Origin: Flavobacterium haoranii
GTDB taxonomy: Bacteria > Bacteroidota > Bacteroidia > Flavobacteriales > Flavobacteriaceae
Assembly (NCBI GenBank): GCA_003246205.1
Contig: QKBC01000015.1
Span: forward strand, 45,656 to 109,655
Reading direction: 5' to 3'
DNA: 64,000 nt
Positions 26,845 through 35,333 of this stretch are shown piece after piece (the first letter of the stretch is position 1; the number at the start of each line of letters is the position of its first letter). A program made the position numbers and the translations under genes. The notes beneath the pieces were generated by a model. That model searched no databases. It was given only the letters and a program-made list of their open reading frames with translations, and had not been told where the DNA came from.

Positions 26845-28989
26845 ATGAAACTTTTAAAATTATTTATTCTTTTCCTTAGCTTCCCCATTTTAGCCCAGCA
26901 GGGCGGCATGTGGGTTCCCAGTATGTTAAAAGGCATGAATGAAAGTGAAATGCAACAGTTGGGGATGAAAATGACTGCAGAAGATATTTACGACACTAAC
27001 AAATCCAGTCTAAAAGATGCTATCGTACATTTTGACGGTGGTTGTACCGCAGAGATTATTTCTCCGAAAGGCTTGTTATTAACCAATCACCATTGCGGTT
27101 ATGATGCTATTCAAAACCATTCAAGTGTGGAACATGATTATTTACAAGATGGCTTTTGGGCAAAATCACAAAATGAGGAATTACCGAATCCTAAAATGGT
27201 AGCTACTTTAATTGTAAGCATACATGATGTAACTAACACCGTTTTGGAAGGTGTAAGCCAGTTAACCTCTGAAGCTGATAAACAGAAAAAGATCGAAGAA
27301 AATATCAGCCGTATCCAAAAAAGTTTCCCAAAAGAATCTTGGCAGGAAAATAAGATCAAAACTTTTTACGAAGGTAACCAATACTTATTATTTGTTACAG
27401 AAACATTTAAAGACATTCGTTTAGTGGGAGCTCCGCCAAGTTCAATCGGTAAATTCGGTTCTGATACTGATAACTGGGTTTGGCCTCGCCACACAGGAGA
27501 TTTTTCTATCTTTAGAATTTACGCAGACCAAAACAACAAACCTGCTGAATATTCAAAAGACAATGTTCCCTATACTCCGAAGCATTTTCTACCTGTTTCA
27601 TTAGACGGAGTTTCCGAAGGAGACTTTACCATGGTTTTCGGTTTTCCGGGCAGAACACAAGAATATTTACCTTCATTTGCTGTAGAGCAAATCGTAAACA
27701 CATTAAATCCGGCTAAAATAGAAATCCGTGATGCAGCTTTAAAAGTTCAAGATGCCTTTATGCGTAAAGACAAAGCGATTAAAATTCAGTATGCTTCAAA
27801 ATATGCCCGAATTGCAAATTATTGGAAAAAATGGATCGGTGAAAGTCAGGGATTAAAAAAATCAGATGCCATTCAATTAAAACAAGACTTTGAAACAGAA
27901 TTCCAAAAGAGAGTTGTTGCTCAAGGCAAACAAGAGATATATGGCAACCTTTTAAGCGATTTTGAGAAAAATTATAAAGCAATTGATGATTATGCGTTAG
28001 CCAGAGATTATTTTGTTGAAGTAGTTTATCGCAATACAGAACTATTGAATATTGGTTTCCGCTTGTACCAATTGGAACAAGTTTATAAAACGAAAGGTGA
28101 ACAAGCATTCAACGACAGAAAAGAAAACACTATTAAATCACTTGAGAGTTTCTATAAAGATTTCAACGTAAATGTAGACAAACAAGTCTTTGAGAAGTTA
28201 ATTGCATTGTACGGTCAAAAATCACCGTTAATTCCGACTGAATTTAAAAGCATGGATTATAGTAAAACCACTGATGATATCTACAGTAAATCCAAATTGA
28301 TTTCTTACAAAGACCTACAATCACTTTTAAGCGGAGATGCATCAAAAGTAATCAAAGCATTAAATAAGGACAAGGGTTATCAGTTAGTTAAAAAATTAGC
28401 GGATAATTTCTATGAAAACATCTCTCCTAAATATGACGCAATCGACTTAGAAATCGGCGGATTACAAAGAGACTATATGAAAGCTCAACTGGAACTTTTT
28501 CCTGACGGACGCTTTTTCCCTGATGCGAATAGTACATTACGTATTACCTACGGACAAGTAAAAGGATACCATCCTAGTGATGCTGTATACTATGAAACTT
28601 CAACTCATTTAGAAGGTGTTATGGAAAAATACATTCCGGGCGATTATGAATTTGATGTTCCTGCTAAACTGATTGAGTTATATAAAACTAAAAACTACGG
28701 CCCGTATGCTGAAAATGGTAAAATGCCGGTTTGTTTTATTGCTACCAACCATACAACCGGAGGAAATTCAGGAAGCCCTGCTCTTGATGCCAACGGAAAT
28801 CTAATAGGATTGAACTTTGACCGGGTTTGGGAAGGCACAATGAGTGATATACATTATGACCCTGAAATATGCCGAAATATCATGGTAGATATCCGTTATG
28901 TACTATTTATCATCGACAAATATGCCGGAGCTGAGAATTTAATAGACGAAATGCAAATGGTTCACCCTAAAAAATCGACAAAAAAATAA
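26845..28989 (+). CDS. S46 family dipeptidyl-peptidase, DPP11-like
   Basis: A periplasmic serine exopeptidase that removes dipeptides from oligopeptides. The start is ATG 26845 (714 residues, signal peptide MKLLKLFILFLSFPILAQ); a TTG 24 bases upstream only adds a non-signal extension. The catalytic His lies in LLTNHHCGYDA, the Asp in DNWVWPRHTGDF and the Ser at about 642 in GGNSGSPAL. An Arg lies 18 residues after the Ser (about 660, in NFDRVWEG). In Porphyromonas DPP11 the matching Arg673, also 18 after Ser655, gives Asp/Glu specificity, whereas DPP7 has Gly. So acidic specificity is inferred. Confidence 0.9.
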   Translation: MKLLKLFILFLSFPILAQQGGMWVPSMLKGMNESEMQQLGMKMTAEDIYDTNKSSLKDAIVHFDGGCTAEIISPKGLLLTNHHCGYDAIQNHSSVEHDYLQDGFWAKSQNEELPNPKMVATLIVSIHDVTNTVLEGVSQLTSEADKQKKIEENISRIQKSFPKESWQENKIKTFYEGNQYLLFVTETFKDIRLVGAPPSSIGKFGSDTDNWVWPRHTGDFSIFRIYADQNNKPAEYSKDNVPYTPKHFLPVSLDGVSEGDFTMVFGFPGRTQEYLPSFAVEQIVNTLNPAKIEIRDAALKVQDAFMRKDKAIKIQYASKYARIANYWKKWIGESQGLKKSDAIQLKQDFETEFQKRVVAQGKQEIYGNLLSDFEKNYKAIDDYALARDYFVEVVYRNTELLNIGFRLYQLEQVYKTKGEQAFNDRKENTIKSLESFYKDFNVNVDKQVFEKLIALYGQKSPLIPTEFKSMDYSKTTDDIYSKSKLISYKDLQSLLSGDASKVIKALNKDKGYQLVKKLADNFYENISPKYDAIDLEIGGLQRDYMKAQLELFPDGRFFPDANSTLRITYGQVKGYHPSDAVYYETSTHLEGVMEKYIPGDYEFDVPAKLIELYKTKNYGPYAENGKMPVCFIATNHTTGGNSGSPALDANGNLIGLNFDRVWEGTMSDIHYDPEICRNIMVDIRYVLFIIDKYAGAENLIDEMQMVHPKKSTKK

Positions 28990-29015
28990 AGAATATATGT
29001 TTATTTTTCAACAAT

Positions 29016-29036
29016 ACCCCTTATAAATCAAGGGGT
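29016..29036 (+). terminator. Weak hairpin after the S46 peptidase gene
   Basis: ACCCCTT and AAGGGGT pair around a 7-base loop. There is no clean T run directly after, although an A/T-rich tract follows, so it is only a possible terminator. Confidence 0.4.
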
Positions 29037-29080
29037 TCGGAAAAAAAATATTTTTTTACAAAAAAAAATCTAAAAATATT

Positions 29081-29108
29081 TTGACAAGTCAAAAAATTTA
29101 TATCTTTG
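29081..29108 (+). promoter_or_regulatory. Consensus promoter of the 11-mer lipoprotein gene
   Basis: TTG (29081-29083), a 17-base spacer and TATCTTTG (29101-29108) match the Bacteroidota consensus fully, and an A-tract region lies just upstream like an UP element. Strong expression is expected. Confidence 0.75.
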
Positions 29109-29145
29109 CTATGAATTAATAATTAACCTTTTATAATTTAGTAAG

Positions 29146-29370
29146 ATGAAAAAAGTTGTTTTAAGCTTAGCATTAGTTGCTATGATGTTCGTATCTTGTA
29201 AAGAAGCTGCTGAAAATACTGAAGCTGCTGCTACTGACGCTACAGAAGCTGTTGAAGCTACTGCTACTGAAGCTACTGAAGCTGTTGAAGCTGCTGCTGA
29301 CACTACAGCTGCTGCTGTTGAAGCTGCTGTTGATAGCACTGCTGCTGCTGTTGAAGAAGCTGCTCACTAA
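29146..29370 (+). CDS. Small Ala/Glu/Thr-rich lipoprotein with 11-residue repeats
   Basis: A 74-residue predicted lipoprotein. Signal MKKVVLSLALVAMMFVSC ends in lipobox Cys18. Residues 29-72 are four 11-residue repeats (ATDATEAVEAT, ATEATEAVEAA, ADTTAAAVEAA, VDSTAAAVEEA) with Val or Glu at fixed places, giving a long amphipathic helix as in LEA-like or apolipoprotein 11-mers. The function is unknown. It has a consensus promoter and a strong terminator as a single-gene unit. Long frames on the other strand here are artefacts of the GCT/GAA repeats. Confidence 0.82.
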   Translation: MKKVVLSLALVAMMFVSCKEAAENTEAAATDATEAVEATATEATEAVEAAADTTAAAVEAAVDSTAAAVEEAAH

Positions 29371-29390
29371 TATTAAGCAAACAGTACAAA

Positions 29391-29423
29391 AAAAAGCCCT
29401 ACAAAATTGTAGGGCTTTTTTAT
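29391..29423. terminator. Strong terminator after the 11-mer lipoprotein gene
   Basis: AAAAAGCCCTACAA and TTGTAGGGCTTTTT form an almost uninterrupted 14-bp hairpin with T run. It lies between converging genes and can act in both directions. Confidence 0.87.
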
Positions 29424-29436
29424 TTTTTACTACTTT

Positions 29437-29799
29437 TTAATTTTCTTCTTCCGGGCTTCCGAAAATATCTATCGAAGCAGAAAAATCAAGAATTTCTGCA
29501 GTTTCCATATATCGCTTTATTTCGTTGATCCCTTTTTCCATTAACAGTTGCGTAGTATACTTTCTGCTAACCGCGACTTCTTTATCTTCTAAAATTAGCT
29601 TAAAAAAGTATTTGCCGCTACCCGAACGAAAGTTCATAAAAAAGATTTTGGAGATATGCTGTTTGATATAGTCTATTTCTTCTTCACACTCAAAGCGTAG
29701 TTCAAACGGGTTACTGGTAAAAATCGTTTTTCCTTTTCTGGATGTTAATTCGTACTTGTAAAAACCACTTGGTCTTTTTGTAATTACAAAAGTTGCCAT
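29437..29799 (-). CDS. DUF1508 (YegP-like) domain protein
   Basis: From the ATG at 29799 the protein has 120 residues starting MATFVITKRPSGFYKYELTS, which matches the DUF1508 start (FVIxKxxxGxYxFxLxAxNG). The frame is open further upstream, but that part runs through the tRNA-Leu gene and a hairpin, so it is not coding. The function is unknown; the family is small and soluble. It lies downstream of two tRNA genes, separated from them by a terminator-like hairpin. Confidence 0.75.
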   Translation of the reverse strand: MATFVITKRPSGFYKYELTSRKGKTIFTSNPFELRFECEEEIDYIKQHISKIFFMNFRSGSGKYFFKLILEDKEVAVSRKYTTQLLMEKGINEIKRYMETAEILDFSASIDIFGSPEEEN

Positions 29800-29825
29800 T
29801 TTATTTGAAATGTGAATAGATTTAA

Positions 29826-29859
29826 AACAAAAAAGCTCCAAGTAAAACTTGAAGCTTTT
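29826..29859 (-). terminator. Terminator of the tRNA unit
   Basis: On the minus strand AAAAGCTTCAAGT and ACTTGGAGCTTTT pair (one G-T) around TTT and are followed by T-rich sequence. It directly follows the tRNA-Leu 3' end. Confidence 0.75.
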
Positions 29860-29861
29860 AG

Positions 29862-29947
29862 TACTCAAGGCGGGACTTGAACCCGCACGAACATTACTGT
29901 TCACTGGATTTTAAGTCCAGCGTGTCTACCAATTCCACCACTCGAGC
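29862..29947 (-). tRNA. tRNA-Leu (anticodon TAA)
   Basis: 86 bases on the minus strand. The acceptor GCTCGAG pairs with CTTGAGT (two G-T), discriminator A. The anticodon stem CTGGA/TCCAG holds loop CTTAAAA, so the anticodon is TAA, reading UUA. It has the long variable arm (GTGAACAGTAATGTTCGT) of class II tRNAs and the T loop GGGTTCAAGTCCC. CCA is not encoded. Confidence 0.95.
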
Positions 29948-29970
29948 TAATATTTTTATCTTGGTAGTTG

Positions 29971-30043
29971 AGCGAAAAACGGGGTTCGAACCCGCGACCT
30001 CAACCTTGGCAAGGTTGCGCTCTACCAACTGAGCTATTTTCGC
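29971..30043 (-). tRNA. tRNA-Gly (anticodon GCC)
   Basis: 73 bases on the minus strand. The acceptor GCGAAAA/TTTTCGC has discriminator T, as usual for bacterial tRNA-Gly. The D arm is AGCTCAGTTGGTAGAGC. The anticodon loop TTGCCAA sits in stem CAACC/GGTTG, giving anticodon GCC. The T arm is CGGGGTTCGAACCCGC in reverse form. CCA is not encoded. It lies 23 bases upstream of tRNA-Leu in the same transcript. Confidence 0.96.
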
Positions 30044-30085
30044 GTTTTAAAAGAACTTCGCTATACTTGTTCCGTATTGCGAGTG

Positions 30086-30115
30086 CAAATATAGAACATA
30101 TTTTTATTTCTACAA
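30086..30115 (-). promoter_or_regulatory. Promoter of the tRNA-Gly/tRNA-Leu unit
   Basis: On the minus strand TTG (30115-30113), a 19-base spacer and TATATTTG (30093-30086) fit the consensus. It lies 42 bases before the tRNA-Gly 5' end. Confidence 0.7.
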
Positions 30116-30180
30116 GTACTTTTTAAAGAAAAAGATAAACTTTTTTCTAATGTTTTGATAACGAATAGCTTATTTTTAAA

Positions 30181-32805
30181 TTATTTTTTAGCTAACATCC
30201 TTTTTATTTCATTCAGCTTCATCAAGGCCTCAACAGGCGTTAACGTATTAATATCGATATTGACAATCTCTTCTCTTATCTCTTCCAAAAGCGGATCGTC
30301 CAGATTAAAAAAGCTCAATTGCATTTCTTCTTCTGTACCATCTTTCAGCCCGCTCAATTCGGCTCCGGAATGCTCTTTCTCTAACTTTTTCAGCATTTTT
30401 TGTGCTTTTTGAATCACCGTTTGCGGCATTCCGGCCATTTTGGCTACATGAATACCGAAACTATGTGCGCTTCCACCTTTAACCAACTTACGAATGAACA
30501 ACACAGTATCTTTCAACTCTTTTACCGAAACATTGAAGTTCTGAATACGTTCAAAAATCCCCTCCATTTCATTCAATTCGTGGTAATGAGTCGCAAACAA
30601 TGTTTTAGGTTTATGAGGATGTTCGTGCAAATATTCGGAAATAGCCCAAGCGATCGAAATTCCATCATACGTAGAAGTTCCCCGCCCAATCTCGTCTAAC
30701 AACACCAAACTTCTTTCGGAAATATTATTCAAAATAGAAGCGGTTTCATTCATTTCGACCATAAAAGTAGATTCTCCCATCGAAATATTATCACTTGCTC
30801 CTACTCTGGTAAAAATCTTGTCTACCACTCCCATCCGCACACTTTCTGCCGGAACAAAACTTCCCATTTGCGCTAACAACACGATCAAAGCTGTTTGTCT
30901 CAAAATAGCTGATTTACCCGACATATTAGGCCCAGTAATCATAATGAGCTGCTGTGTATCTCTATCTAAAAAAACATCATTTGATATATATGGAACACCA
31001 ACCGGCAATTGTTTCTCAATAACCGGATGTCTACCTTCTTTAATCTCTAAATCAAATGAATCATCCAAATCGGGTTTTGTATACTTATTTTCAATAGCTA
31101 ACTGCGTGAACGACTGCAAACAATCCAATTGAGCTATCAAATTAGCATTATGCTGAACCGGTTTTATATACGTTGCCATCCAATTGATCAGTTGCTCAAA
31201 AATCTGACTTTCTAATGTTTGGATCTTTTCTTCTGCTCCTAATATCTTCGCTTCATATTCTTTTAACTCTTCTGTAATATAACGCTCTGCATTTACTAAT
31301 GTTTGCTTGCGTATCCATTCTGAAGGAACTTTGTCTTTATGAGCATTTCGAACTTCAATATAATACCCAAAAACATTATTAAACGCTACTTTTAAAGACG
31401 GTATTCCGGTTTGCTCGCTTTCCCGTTGTTCCAGTTCTTCTAAATACGCTTTTCCGTTTTGAGAAATATTACGCAAATCATCTAATTCCTGATTAACACC
31501 AACAGCAATCGCATTTCCTTTATTAATATTGACCGGAGCTTCAGGATGTACTGTAGTCCCGATTTTCTCACGCAATAATTCACAGGCATGTAAACTATCG
31601 CCGATTGTTTTTAACGCTTCATTCTCGCTTTGTAAAGCCAATGTTTTTATTGGAATAATTGCATCTAGTGAATCTTTAAGATAGATAACTTCTCTTGGTG
31701 ACACTTTTCCGGCAGCTACTTTAGAGATCAAACGTTCCAGATCAGAAATCTGTTGAATTTGATACTGGATTTTCGTTAGAATTTCAGAATGTTCTTTTAA
31801 ATACGCAACCACTTCATGTCGGCTTTTAATTCGGGAAACATCTTTCAACGGCAGAGCTAGCCAACGTTTCAACAAGCGCCCTCCCATTGGCGACAAAGCC
31901 TTATCGATTACATCTAAAAGCGTTACGGCATTTACATTTGTTGAATGATACAATTCCAGATTGCGAATAGTAAAGCGATCCATCCACACATAAGCGTTCT
32001 CTGCTATACGCTGAATATTGGTAATATGCTGTATTTTATTATGCTGTGTTTCCGAAAGGTAATACAAAACTGCTCCGGAGGCAATAATTCCTTCCGGCAA
32101 CTCTTCTATTCCGAAACCCTTTAATGAATTAGTTTGAAAATGCTTGGTCAAACTTTCTAAAGCATAATCTTCTTTATAAATCCAATCTTCCAGATAAAAT
32201 GTATGAAAATCTTCACCGAAGGTTTCTTTAAACTTACTCTTGAATTGCTTGGAAACTAAAATCTCACTCGGGTTAAAATTCTGCAACAATTTATCCACAT
32301 ATTCTTCATTCCCCTGAGCTGTTAAAAACTCTCCCGTTGACACATCTAAAAAAGAAACACCTAAAAATTTCTTCCCGAAATGAACAGAAGCTAAAAAGTT
32401 ATTAGACTTTGCCTGCAGTACCTCATCATTCATTGCTACACCTGGCGTTACCAACTCGGTTACACCCCGTTTTACAATAGTTTTGGTCATCTTAGGATCT
32501 TCTAATTGGTCACAAATCGCGACACGAAGTCCTGCTTTAACCAATTTGGGCAAATACGTATTTAAAGAGTGGTGTGGAAAACCTGCAAGTGCTGAATTTT
32601 CTCCTCCGTTATTTCGATTGGTCAATACAATTCCAAGTATATTGGCTGTACGCACAGCATCTTCTCCAAAAGTTTCATAAAAATCTCCTACTCTGAATAA
32701 TAAACAAGCATCAGGATATTTCGCTTTGATGCTGTTGTATTGCTGCATTAACGGAGTTTCTTTTTTTGCTTTTTCTTTTGTTTTAGACGCTTCTTTCTTA
32801 GCCAC
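30181..32805 (-). CDS. mutS: DNA mismatch repair protein MutS
   Basis: MutS recognises mismatches and small loops and starts repair. The 874-residue protein has the mismatch-recognition motif [10 protein letters not shown] (41-50, with the Phe-x-Glu pair), connector and lever domains, the clamp around 480-560, and the ATPase with Walker A GPNMSGKS near residue 627, then [21 protein letters not shown] and ATHYHEL. The length is normal. An additional Lys-rich N-terminal stretch (residues 2-16) precedes the domain. It is transcribed alone, with no mutL nearby. Confidence 0.97.
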   Translation of the reverse strand: MAKKEASKTKEKAKKETPLMQQYNSIKAKYPDACLLFRVGDFYETFGEDAVRTANILGIVLTNRNNGGENSALAGFPHHSLNTYLPKLVKAGLRVAICDQLEDPKMTKTIVKRGVTELVTPGVAMNDEVLQAKSNNFLASVHFGKKFLGVSFLDVSTGEFLTAQGNEEYVDKLLQNFNPSEILVSKQFKSKFKETFGEDFHTFYLEDWIYKEDYALESLTKHFQTNSLKGFGIEELPEGIIASGAVLYYLSETQHNKIQHITNIQRIAENAYVWMDRFTIRNLELYHSTNVNAVTLLDVIDKALSPMGGRLLKRWLALPLKDVSRIKSRHEVVAYLKEHSEILTKIQYQIQQISDLERLISKVAAGKVSPREVIYLKDSLDAIIPIKTLALQSENEALKTIGDSLHACELLREKIGTTVHPEAPVNINKGNAIAVGVNQELDDLRNISQNGKAYLEELEQRESEQTGIPSLKVAFNNVFGYYIEVRNAHKDKVPSEWIRKQTLVNAERYITEELKEYEAKILGAEEKIQTLESQIFEQLINWMATYIKPVQHNANLIAQLDCLQSFTQLAIENKYTKPDLDDSFDLEIKEGRHPVIEKQLPVGVPYISNDVFLDRDTQQLIMITGPNMSGKSAILRQTALIVLLAQMGSFVPAESVRMGVVDKIFTRVGASDNISMGESTFMVEMNETASILNNISERSLVLLDEIGRGTSTYDGISIAWAISEYLHEHPHKPKTLFATHYHELNEMEGIFERIQNFNVSVKELKDTVLFIRKLVKGGSAHSFGIHVAKMAGMPQTVIQKAQKMLKKLEKEHSGAELSGLKDGTEEEMQLSFFNLDDPLLEEIREEIVNIDINTLTPVEALMKLNEIKRMLAKK

Positions 32806-32909
32806 AATTTTTAATTTTTAGTCTATTTGCGAAGGTAAGAATTTCAAATTCAATAGCAATATCAAAATTCAATTACAATTAACTCCGTTTATAAAACTAT
32901 CAAACTTTG

Positions 32910-32917
32910 TATCTTTG
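32910..32917 (+). promoter_or_regulatory. -7 promoter element of the SpoU methyltransferase gene
   Basis: TATCTTTG matches TAnnTTTG and lies 28 bases before the ATG at 32946. It excludes the upstream TTG at 32907 as a start codon. Confidence 0.55.
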
Positions 32918-32945
32918 CAACTTTGTGACTTATCCACTGTATCAA

Positions 32946-33485
32946 ATGAGAAAACTAGCCAACGAAGAATTAAACCGCATTAGTAAAGAAGAATTTAAAC
33001 AAGCTGAAAAAACACCTATTATTGTCATTCTGGACGACATTAGAAGCTTACACAACATCGGTTCCGTTTTTAGAACGAGTGATGCTTTTTTGTTGGAAAA
33101 AATATATTTGTGCGGCATCACGGCTACGCCTCCAAACAAAGAGATACACAAAACAGCACTTGGCGCAACGGATACTGTGACTTGGGAATATGCAAAAGAT
33201 GTTTTGGAAGTTATTCAAAAACTAAAAGAAGAAAAAGTTAATATCTTTTCTGTAGAACAAACTGAAAACTCAATTATGCTGAATGATTTTCAGGTTGAAC
33301 CAAATGAAAAATATGCTTTAATTTTTGGTAACGAAGTTAAAGGTGTTTCTCAAAAAGCTATCGATATGAGCGATGGTGTTATTGAAATTCCGCAATTAGG
33401 GAGTAAACATTCGCTAAATATTTCGGTTAGTGCGGGAATTGTTATCTGGGATTTGTTTCAGAAATTTTTTGAGAATAAAGAGTAA
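32946..33485 (+). CDS. TrmH/SpoU family RNA 2'-O-methyltransferase
   Basis: A 179-residue protein of the SPOUT class, which methylates ribose 2'-OH in tRNA or rRNA with SAM through a knotted fold. The three motifs are visible: ILDDIRSLHNIGSVFRTSDAF (motif 1, given as ILDDIRSLHNIGSVFRT), LIFGNEVKGVSQ (motif 2) and IEIPQLGSKHSLNISVSAGI (motif 3). It lacks an N-terminal RNA-binding extension. The RNA target is unknown. The start at 32946 is chosen because a promoter element covers the region before it. Confidence 0.88.
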   Translation: MRKLANEELNRISKEEFKQAEKTPIIVILDDIRSLHNIGSVFRTSDAFLLEKIYLCGITATPPNKEIHKTALGATDTVTWEYAKDVLEVIQKLKEEKVNIFSVEQTENSIMLNDFQVEPNEKYALIFGNEVKGVSQKAIDMSDGVIEIPQLGSKHSLNISVSAGIVIWDLFQKFFENKE

Positions 33486-33497
33486 AGAAAATAGATC

Positions 33498-34037
33498 TTA
33501 ATTTCTACTCTTATTAAAATCTCTTAGTCTTTTATTCAAAATTTTTAATAATTCATCATGCCTTATATCTAAAAAAGTGGTCTGAATGCTATATTTTGAG
33601 TTAGCAATTTTTTTTGGAGTAATTCTATTAAATAATTTATAAAACCAAGTCTTTGAATATTTCATTGAAGTCCCTCTTAATTCAACAAATATAAATCTAT
33701 TCGACACAAAGCCTTTGTGATAGGTTTTTACTAAAAAAAACGATTCTATATCTTCAAACTTTACGACCCTATCTTTTCTTAAGAATATGGATATAATAAC
33801 TTCATCATCTTTAACAATTAACATTGGCGTCTTTTTTGAAAATAGATAAATAGAATGAACAATCCCAAAACTAAAAAGAATTAAACCCAATAACAGCATA
33901 ATACTTTTAAATGGCTTAATATCAAAATTTATCATTTCATCAAAGAAAAAAACAAATGCAATTACAAAAAAACATCCAACTGAGAAAAAAATAGCCGCCT
34001 TTTCTTTATTTACAAATATGTTTTTAACATTTTCCAA
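33498..34037 (-). CDS. Small membrane protein, STM3941-like
   Basis: A 179-residue protein with two N-terminal membrane helices (about 14-32 and 44-66) followed by a soluble domain of about 110 residues rich in basic and aromatic residues. The pattern (two helices, then beta-rich VKDDEVIISIFLRKDRVVKFEDIESFFL-like strands) resembles the STM3941 family or bacterial PH-like domains, but I do not recognise it firmly. The function is unknown. It is 30 bases downstream of the HPPK/kinase fusion gene on the same strand. Its AT content is high, like accessory genes. Confidence 0.6.
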   Translation of the reverse strand: MENVKNIFVNKEKAAIFFSVGCFFVIAFVFFFDEMINFDIKPFKSIMLLLGLILFSFGIVHSIYLFSKKTPMLIVKDDEVIISIFLRKDRVVKFEDIESFFLVKTYHKGFVSNRFIFVELRGTSMKYSKTWFYKLFNRITPKKIANSKYSIQTTFLDIRHDELLKILNKRLRDFNKSRN

Positions 34038-34044
34038 AACAAAC

Positions 34045-34086
34045 TTCTATTTTCTAACCTCTATTTTCTAACCTCTATTCTCTATC
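34045..34086. repeat. Three 14-bp tandem repeats at the end of the HPPK/kinase fusion gene
   Basis: Three copies of about CTCTATTTTCTAAC (34045-34058, 34059-34072, 34073-34086). The third copy covers the last codons and stop of the fusion gene. Slippage here would alter its C-terminal tail only slightly. Confidence 0.65.
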
Positions 34087-35213
34087 TTCTTTTTTACTTC
34101 TTCCAAAATCAAAACATAATCTTCTTGGCGTTTCACAAAATCAAAATCAGAAACATCAATAATTAAGACGTTCAAATCGGTTTGTGTCTTGATGTAATCC
34201 AAATAACCGCGATTGATTTTATCTAAATATTCCGCCGGAATTTCTTGTTCGTAACTTCTGCCGCGCTTTTTGATATTTCCTAAAAGACGATCGGTATTTT
34301 GATACAAATACACATACAAATCCGGCTTCGGCATTTCTTTGTGAATAATATCAAACATTGTTTTGTATAAACGATATTCGTCTTCCTGCAGCGTTACTTT
34401 AGCAAAAATTAAAGATTTGAAAATGTGATAATCGGCCACAATAAAATCTTTAAACAAATCAAATTGTGCCAAATCATCTGTTAATTGTTGATAACGGTCG
34501 GCCAAAAAAGACATTTCCAATGGAAAAGCGTAGCGATTCTGATCTTTATAAAACTTGGGTAAAAAAGGATTATCCGCAAAACGCTCCAGAACCAGTTTAG
34601 CATTACAATCTTCTGATATTTTAGTAGCCAATGTTGTTTTACCGGCTCCGATATTTCCCTCTATTGCAATATAATTGTATTGCTCAATTTCTAACGCTGT
34701 TAAAGGTGAAACTATTTTTTGGGAAACCACTTTACAATTTGAATCATCTTCGGTTTCCTGAAGCAATTCAACAACTGTTTTTTTCAAGATAGGATGCTTC
34801 CATTGTGTATCAAGATCAACAAACGGCAATAGCACAAACTTTCGATTTTGCATTTGTGGATGCGGAACTGTTAACTCTGCCGTATTAATAACGTCTTCAT
34901 TACAGGCAATAATATCCAAATCAAGTGTTCGAGCCTGATAACCGGCTCCTTTACTTCTGGTTCTGCCTAATTCCTTTTCGATCTTTAAAAGCTCTTTTAA
35001 AACTTTTACAGGTGATTTTATAGTATGAACTACAATTGCCAAATTCAAAAAAGCATCGCTTTCAAAACCCCAAGCCGGAGTTTCATAAACTTTTGACACT
35101 TTTACCACCGTAGCAATCCTTTCATGGATAAGCTGTATCGCTTGCTCTATATAGTTTTGTCGGTTTCCTTGATTGCTCCCTATGGAAATAACTATTTGCT
35201 TTTGGCTCTTCAT
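34068..35213 (-). CDS. folK: Fusion of HPPK (FolK) and deoxynucleoside kinase
   Basis: From the ATG at 35213 it has 381 residues (a TTG 18 bases upstream is less likely). Residues 1 to about 155 are 6-hydroxymethyl-7,8-dihydropterin pyrophosphokinase of folate synthesis: ISIGSNQGNRQNYIEQA, PAWGFESDAFLNLA, RTLDLDII (Asp98, Asp100 bind Mg) and PHPQMQNRKFVLLPF. From about 180 to the end is a deoxynucleoside kinase: P-loop GNIGAGKT (186-193), LERFADNPFLPKFY, FLADRYQQL and KKRGRSYEQEIPAEYL. The two enzymes act in folate synthesis and nucleotide salvage, linked through thymidylate. No frameshift is seen, so the fusion is real. Confidence 0.9.
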   Translation of the reverse strand: MKSQKQIVISIGSNQGNRQNYIEQAIQLIHERIATVVKVSKVYETPAWGFESDAFLNLAIVVHTIKSPVKVLKELLKIEKELGRTRSKGAGYQARTLDLDIIACNEDVINTAELTVPHPQMQNRKFVLLPFVDLDTQWKHPILKKTVVELLQETEDDSNCKVVSQKIVSPLTALEIEQYNYIAIEGNIGAGKTTLATKISEDCNAKLVLERFADNPFLPKFYKDQNRYAFPLEMSFLADRYQQLTDDLAQFDLFKDFIVADYHIFKSLIFAKVTLQEDEYRLYKTMFDIIHKEMPKPDLYVYLYQNTDRLLGNIKKRGRSYEQEIPAEYLDKINRGYLDYIKTQTDLNVLIIDVSDFDFVKRQEDYVLILEEVKKKIENRG

Positions 35214-35333
35214 ACGAAAGCAAAATAACAAACTATTTTACACTTAAAACGGAACAAATTTATTTTTTTATGAACATGTAACATTTTAACATTTTAAAAG
35301 ACATATTAGTTCAGATTATTTAATAAAACGAAA

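Noticed and set aside
29109..29440. Several other open frames on both strands around the 11-mer lipoprotein
   Set aside because: They come from the repetitive GCT/GAA sequence being open in many frames; only the frame with lipobox, promoter and terminator is convincing.
29800..29904. N-terminal extension of the DUF1508 protein
   Set aside because: It runs through a hairpin and the 3' part of tRNA-Leu; the family N-terminus begins at the internal ATG.
29862..30043. tRNA genes as attachment site of an integrated element
   Set aside because: No integrase and no direct repeat of the tRNA 3' end was noticed nearby; flanking genes are housekeeping.
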